Source: Adenanthera pavonina (Eukaryota; Streptophyta; Magnoliopsida; Fabales; Fabaceae). From it: DNA of 64,000 nt. The translations under genes and the position numbers were made by a program. Shown piece by piece: positions 60,059 to 64,000 of the stretch (its first letter is position 1; every line of letters starts with the position of its first letter). The notes beneath the pieces were generated by a model. That model had not been told where the DNA came from. It was given only the letters and a program-made list of their open reading frames with translations, and did no database searches. The stretch covers positions 1,364,001 to 1,428,000 of the forward strand of contig JAIVEN010000037.1 in assembly GCA_026686845.1 (NCBI GenBank). Reading direction: 5' to 3'.

Positions 60059-62539
60059 TTAAAGAATGAATCATAGTATTCATAATTAATAAATAGTGTG
60101 ATTTAGTATAAATTTTTTATATATATTGATTTCTAACTTGAATAAGTTTTCTGGTAAAAAACTTGAATAATTTTAAATAAATAATTGCAATTAATATTTT
60201 TTACATTTATATATGTTTTCCTTTATTCATTAAATTATTTCTTCCTTTACATTTTTTTAATGTTTAAATAAATTTTATAAAAAAAAAATATGCATGACAT
60301 TACACTCGTAAATTTCTTATTTGGGGAATGGCGTCAGAAGGACGAAGGTGTTTGTATTGTATGAGATAAAAATACACTGTGGGCCGTTGAGTTTAGAAAA
60401 GTATGATGAAGGACATATGTTTTTACAGGATTGAGTTGAAGTTCCCGAAAACTAGTGGTAATGTGAATCCCATGACTTCTGATGCTCAATCAAACCTATC
60501 AATTTTGCTCCCCAAAAAACAAAAAATCTATCAATTTTGCCGTGAACGCAAATCCCATTATTTCTGCATAGCATTGGTCTCCCTTGGCGGACAGGAAAAA
60601 AGTCATTAGATACTTTTCAACCATCGATAGTTCAAATCAAATAATTGAACAAATTAATACTCCCTCCCTTTTTTATATGTTATAAATTTATAATTCTTTT
60701 TAAATTTTCTAACATACTCTTAAAGAAATAGATATATAAAAAGAATTATTAATATTGTTTTCAACTTTCTAACACACACATTCTTTCTTTTAAAGGGATG
60801 GAAATGAGAAAGTGAAAAGAAATTGACCTTAATATGATGATTTTTTTTTTGGATTTTAAATTATATTTGATATGTAAAAAAATAATTGAATCTTATTATA
60901 ACCCAATTTAATTTGGTTTGAATATTAAAAATAATGAAAATAAATGTTCAATATATAAAAAGATAAAAAATTATTAAAAATATTGTTTAAAATAGAAGCT
61001 CATACTGAATGAACTGAGGAGGGAACGAGGATAGAGGCGAGAGAATGAGAGAACAGGTGGATAAAAGAGGAGAGAGGAGGGATGCTAGGCGTGCAGCCCG
61101 AGTGCTCATTGGCGAAACTATGTCGTTTTGCATCCTCAAGCGCAATCTCAACATTTTGTCTCAACTAATTTTGATCGTTTGTTCAAATTAGGGTTAGGTC
61201 ATTTGCCTCTCCCATTTGGCATTCCTGTTTTAAGGATGAGCAAAATCGAGACCCAAAAATAAAACCAAACCGAACCATTAAGCACTCCGCATCTTTATGG
61301 CCCCAAAAAAGAAAGCACTCCACATCTTGCCACGTCATCTGCCCAAAAATTGTTATTCGTTTGTTTCGCCAGGGTTCTTGATGAAGCCACTTGTCCACCG
61401 ATATGGATCATTGCAAGCTAGTGGATCTCAATCGATCCCTTAGACATAACTCTTTCAAGAAATCCAACTTCTTCTTCTTCTTCTTTTGGTTTTTTATTAG
61501 CATCATGAATATCTTCCAACCTATATTTAAAGATCAATTTTTTTTAAAATATAAAAATTACTAAAATAGATTTTGTCTATTCTAATAAAATTTTTCTATG
61601 TATAGGAAGAGACCAGCAAAAAATTAAGCTTCTATCTTCTTGTGTGAAATATAGATTGGGGCATTGTATAATTAGTCATCCCATCCTTTAATTTTAAATG
61701 TAGAGCCATTCAACTTTAATTAAATTTGTGTGCGACCAAAAGAAAGAAACAGAAAGAAAGAAACTCTAATAAAGTCGACCAGAAAAAAAAAACTCTAATA
61801 AAGTTGCAAATTCAACATCTGCGGTCAAAATAAATAACAGATCCTTGAACTGCAAAATGGGCTGATAATCCAGACAAAATGTGGTGAAATTGTTAAAATC
61901 AGTAACGCGTGTTTATATATCTAAACTTTATATTATACCTCCATCAAAAGAGCTTTATAGACAAAAAGAAATAATAATAATAATAATAATAATAAACACA
62001 ACAAGGTGCCATTCTATTGGTAAATAGGGAGTCATTTAAGCATACTATCTTAAAGTTCAGTACTTGTTATGTATATGGAAAAAAAAAATCTTATTAAGAT
62101 AAATCAAGCTTATTTCAATAATTTCTATCTTCAAAATGAATCAATCTTCACGTACTAGTTTGATATACTTTGATGCATACAAAAAAGAAATATCCCTCTA
62201 GTCTCAAATATAAAAAAAACTACTTTACACATTTTAATTAAATTAATTAAACTCATTTACTTTACAATGAAATATATATTTTTTAAATTGTCCTAAATTA
62301 ATGATTTTTTTCCTTTACAATAGATTAATTACTAGATTGCTTACTGCTTATTGTCATTGATGAAGGGTCTTTTGAAATACTACATTTATTGCAATAGAAA
62401 TTTACATTTTTCCTTATATTTTATACCAGCTCATCCTTTCAAAATTTGCTTAGGCCATTTAACTAATAAACCATCTGGAATGTGAATTGCTGTGGTTGTT
62501 ACTTCCCTTTTTTTATTCAAAAAAATTGTTTCTTCTCAT
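60059..62539. other. AT-rich intergenic DNA
   Basis: No gene is recognised. A purine-rich stretch at 61010-61085 (GAGGGAACGAGGATAGAGGCG) and an (AAT)n run at 61971-61995 are the only notable features. Short open frames at 60403-60609 and 61183-61398 have no recognisable domain. Confidence 0.5.
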
Positions 62540-62775
62540 AAGTACAAGGTCCCAGCGACATGGGGCAAAGGGAGGATGCATGGCAACATCTCACGACTTG
62601 GAGCAGTGAACGGCTGGGATTTGCATTCCATCTCGATCGTTGGCAACGTGGCGCACTATTATCCCCCAGATTGATCCGCGGACCATCTTCCTCTGGCTGG
62701 ATGAAATCATTTCTCCGTTTGACAGGACTGAATCCAAACGCTTCGCCGGTCACCTTTGGTTGGTCTATTATTAAT
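62540..62775. other. GC-rich patch of unknown nature
   Basis: About 230 bp of clearly higher GC than the surroundings (for example GGCAACGTGGCGCACTATTA and TTGATCCGCGGACCATC), open in two frames on plus and one on minus. I do not recognise a protein. It could be a fragment of a gene or transposon. The edges are sharp against AT-rich DNA. Confidence 0.4.
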
Positions 62776-63129
62776 AAATAAAAATTATTGTTTATTTTAA
62801 TTTTAATCTCTATAATTGTATCTAACTTTTATTATAATTTTAAATTTTCCAATTCAATTTTTATAATTTAAAATTTTTAATTTATATTTTATTAACACAA
62901 TTGCTTACATATTATTTTAACATTTTGAATATATATGACTTTTGATGACAAAAATAATAAAAATGTAGATAATAATAAAATAAAAATACTCATGTATATA
63001 ACAAAATATTGACAAAAATATAATAATAAATATTAAATTAAAAATATTTAAATTATCGGGCTTACTTTTAAAATTTTAAATTTAAACTACAAATACTAAA
63101 TTAAAATAAAATGAAATTATAAAAAATTC
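62776..63129. other. AT-rich spacer
   Basis: Low-complexity AT-rich DNA between the GC-rich patch and the LINE remnant. No gene is seen. Confidence 0.5.
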
Positions 63130-64000
63130 ACTATAATTTTTTTCCATGATTGGAGGATTTATTCAAGAAACAGAATATAAAGGATGTACAAAAGGGGAGT
63201 CAATCAAAATAATCTAGATTCCCCTTGGTATGTATGGTATAAGAAACAAAAGTAAGAAAAGTAATAACAATTGAATCAGTTTTCATGATCTCATTAGTAA
63301 AGATCCTTTTGTTCCTCACATTCCAAAGATTCCAACATAAAAGTCTAAAAAAAATCCTCGACGTGTTGCTACGATGAGGCCTGAGATTGCTTGTCATCCA
63401 GTTTCGAAATGAGCCACCATATAAGTTTTGGCTATTTTGGTCCGCTATGAATTTTCTCCAACAAACTTTGGCAAAAGAGCATTGTCAGAGGACATGATTG
63501 AGATTCTCCACTCCTGTCCTGCATAAAGTGCATGTGTCGTCCTGTATCATGCTTTGTTTGAGTCTTTCTTCATTTGTTAAGAGCTTGTTGTGAAGAGCCA
63601 ACCATATGAAAGTGCGAACCCGTTGAGCACCTAGCCATTTCCAAGCAAGAGATCAGACTATAGGTTCAGTAGTACTGTGATAGTCATTGATGAGTTCGTA
63701 GGTAGAAACTACTGTAAATTTACTGTTAGGGTTAAGTACCAGAAGCAGGAAGCTTCTTCATTCGTACTTGTTGGTAATAGGCCTCTAGATTTTCATCAAC
63801 AGTTTTGGGGGGTGAGGAGATGTTCAAATCTAGTCTTGTCCCACTGTTCGCTTACATCAATATAATCACGCATAGGCTTATTTAGAGTTTCCTCATTAAT
63901 TAGGGCAAAAGCAAAGTTAACCAAAGGTCCTAATTCTTCTATCCAATAGTCCTTCCATACACGTATTTTTTCCTCATTGCCAGCATTCCATTTGATGCCA
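63130..64000 (-). pseudogene. L1-type LINE ORF2 remnant (region before and including zf-RVT)
   Basis: The minus strand from 64000 down reads GIKWNAGNEEKIRVWKDYWI, the G-x-W-x-x-G block that follows reverse transcriptase in plant L1 LINEs. It is followed near 63655-63510 by the zinc-binding domain (LAWKWLGAQRVRTFIWLALH, then CTLCRTGVENLNHVL and a later Cys) and by WNLWNVRNKRIF near 63330. Two adjacent stops near 63790-63800 and others break the frame. It continues beyond the window. It belongs to a different LINE group from the RTE copies inside the kinase genes. Confidence 0.75.

Overview
The window is nuclear DNA of a plant, almost certainly a eudicot. It is AT-rich, its genes have many introns with GT-AG borders, and it carries plant-type transposons (PIF/Harbinger, hAT and Tourist-like MITEs, Copia, Gypsy, RTE and L1 LINEs). 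The species cannot be named from the sequence. There are no bacterial operons, rRNA or tRNA genes, or CRISPR arrays.

The core is a direct tandem duplication of a receptor-like kinase gene of the LRR-malectin type (LRR subfamily VIII-2, the Arabidopsis At1g56120-At1g56145 / At1g53430 group). I rebuilt both copies exon by exon. Each has 24 exons with matching sizes: a signal-peptide exon, an N-terminal LRR cap exon, twelve 72- or 66-nt LRR exons, a two-exon malectin domain, one transmembrane exon and five kinase exons. Copy 2 (45190-58586, +) is open throughout and should encode a 1034-residue RD-type receptor kinase. Copy 1 (13016-40571, +) is a pseudogene. It has a 1-nt deletion in LRR exon 8, a lost splice donor after malectin exon 18 (GT to GA) and a TGA stop in the kinase glycine loop. 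Copy 1 is about twice as long because its introns took in transposons.

Layout: 1-2100 is a decayed PIF/Harbinger transposon (minus strand). 3538-4216 is a 22-bp minisatellite with nested higher-order periodicity and an inverted arm. 4640-5302 is a complete hAT-type MITE with a perfect 8-bp target duplication. 5311-13015 is AT-rich DNA with MITEs, its last ~3.7 kb being copy 1's duplicated promoter flank. 13016-40571 is copy 1; its intron 14 holds an RTE LINE, an old TRIM remnant and a Copia/Gypsy chimera carrying three MITEs, and its intron 23 holds a miniature Copia element. 42890-45189 is the duplicated promoter flank of copy 2. 45190-58586 is copy 2, whose intron 14 has the same TRIM plus its own RTE insertion. 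58587-59575 is a 3' flank with repeated segments, including the tail of a probable third gene copy. 59844-62775 is mostly AT-rich with one GC-rich patch. 63130-64000 is an L1-type LINE remnant (minus).

Comparing the copies gives relative dates. The TRIM predates the duplication. The RTE, Copia/Gypsy and mini-Copia insertions came after it. Two tracts (366 bp, mostly intronic, and 180 bp in the kinase) are identical between copies and suggest gene conversion between the dead and live genes. I found no clearly new molecular system. The most unusual items are the switching higher-order minisatellite, the in-frame Copia-RNase H/Gypsy-integrase fusion, and the conversion tracts with the third-copy tail.
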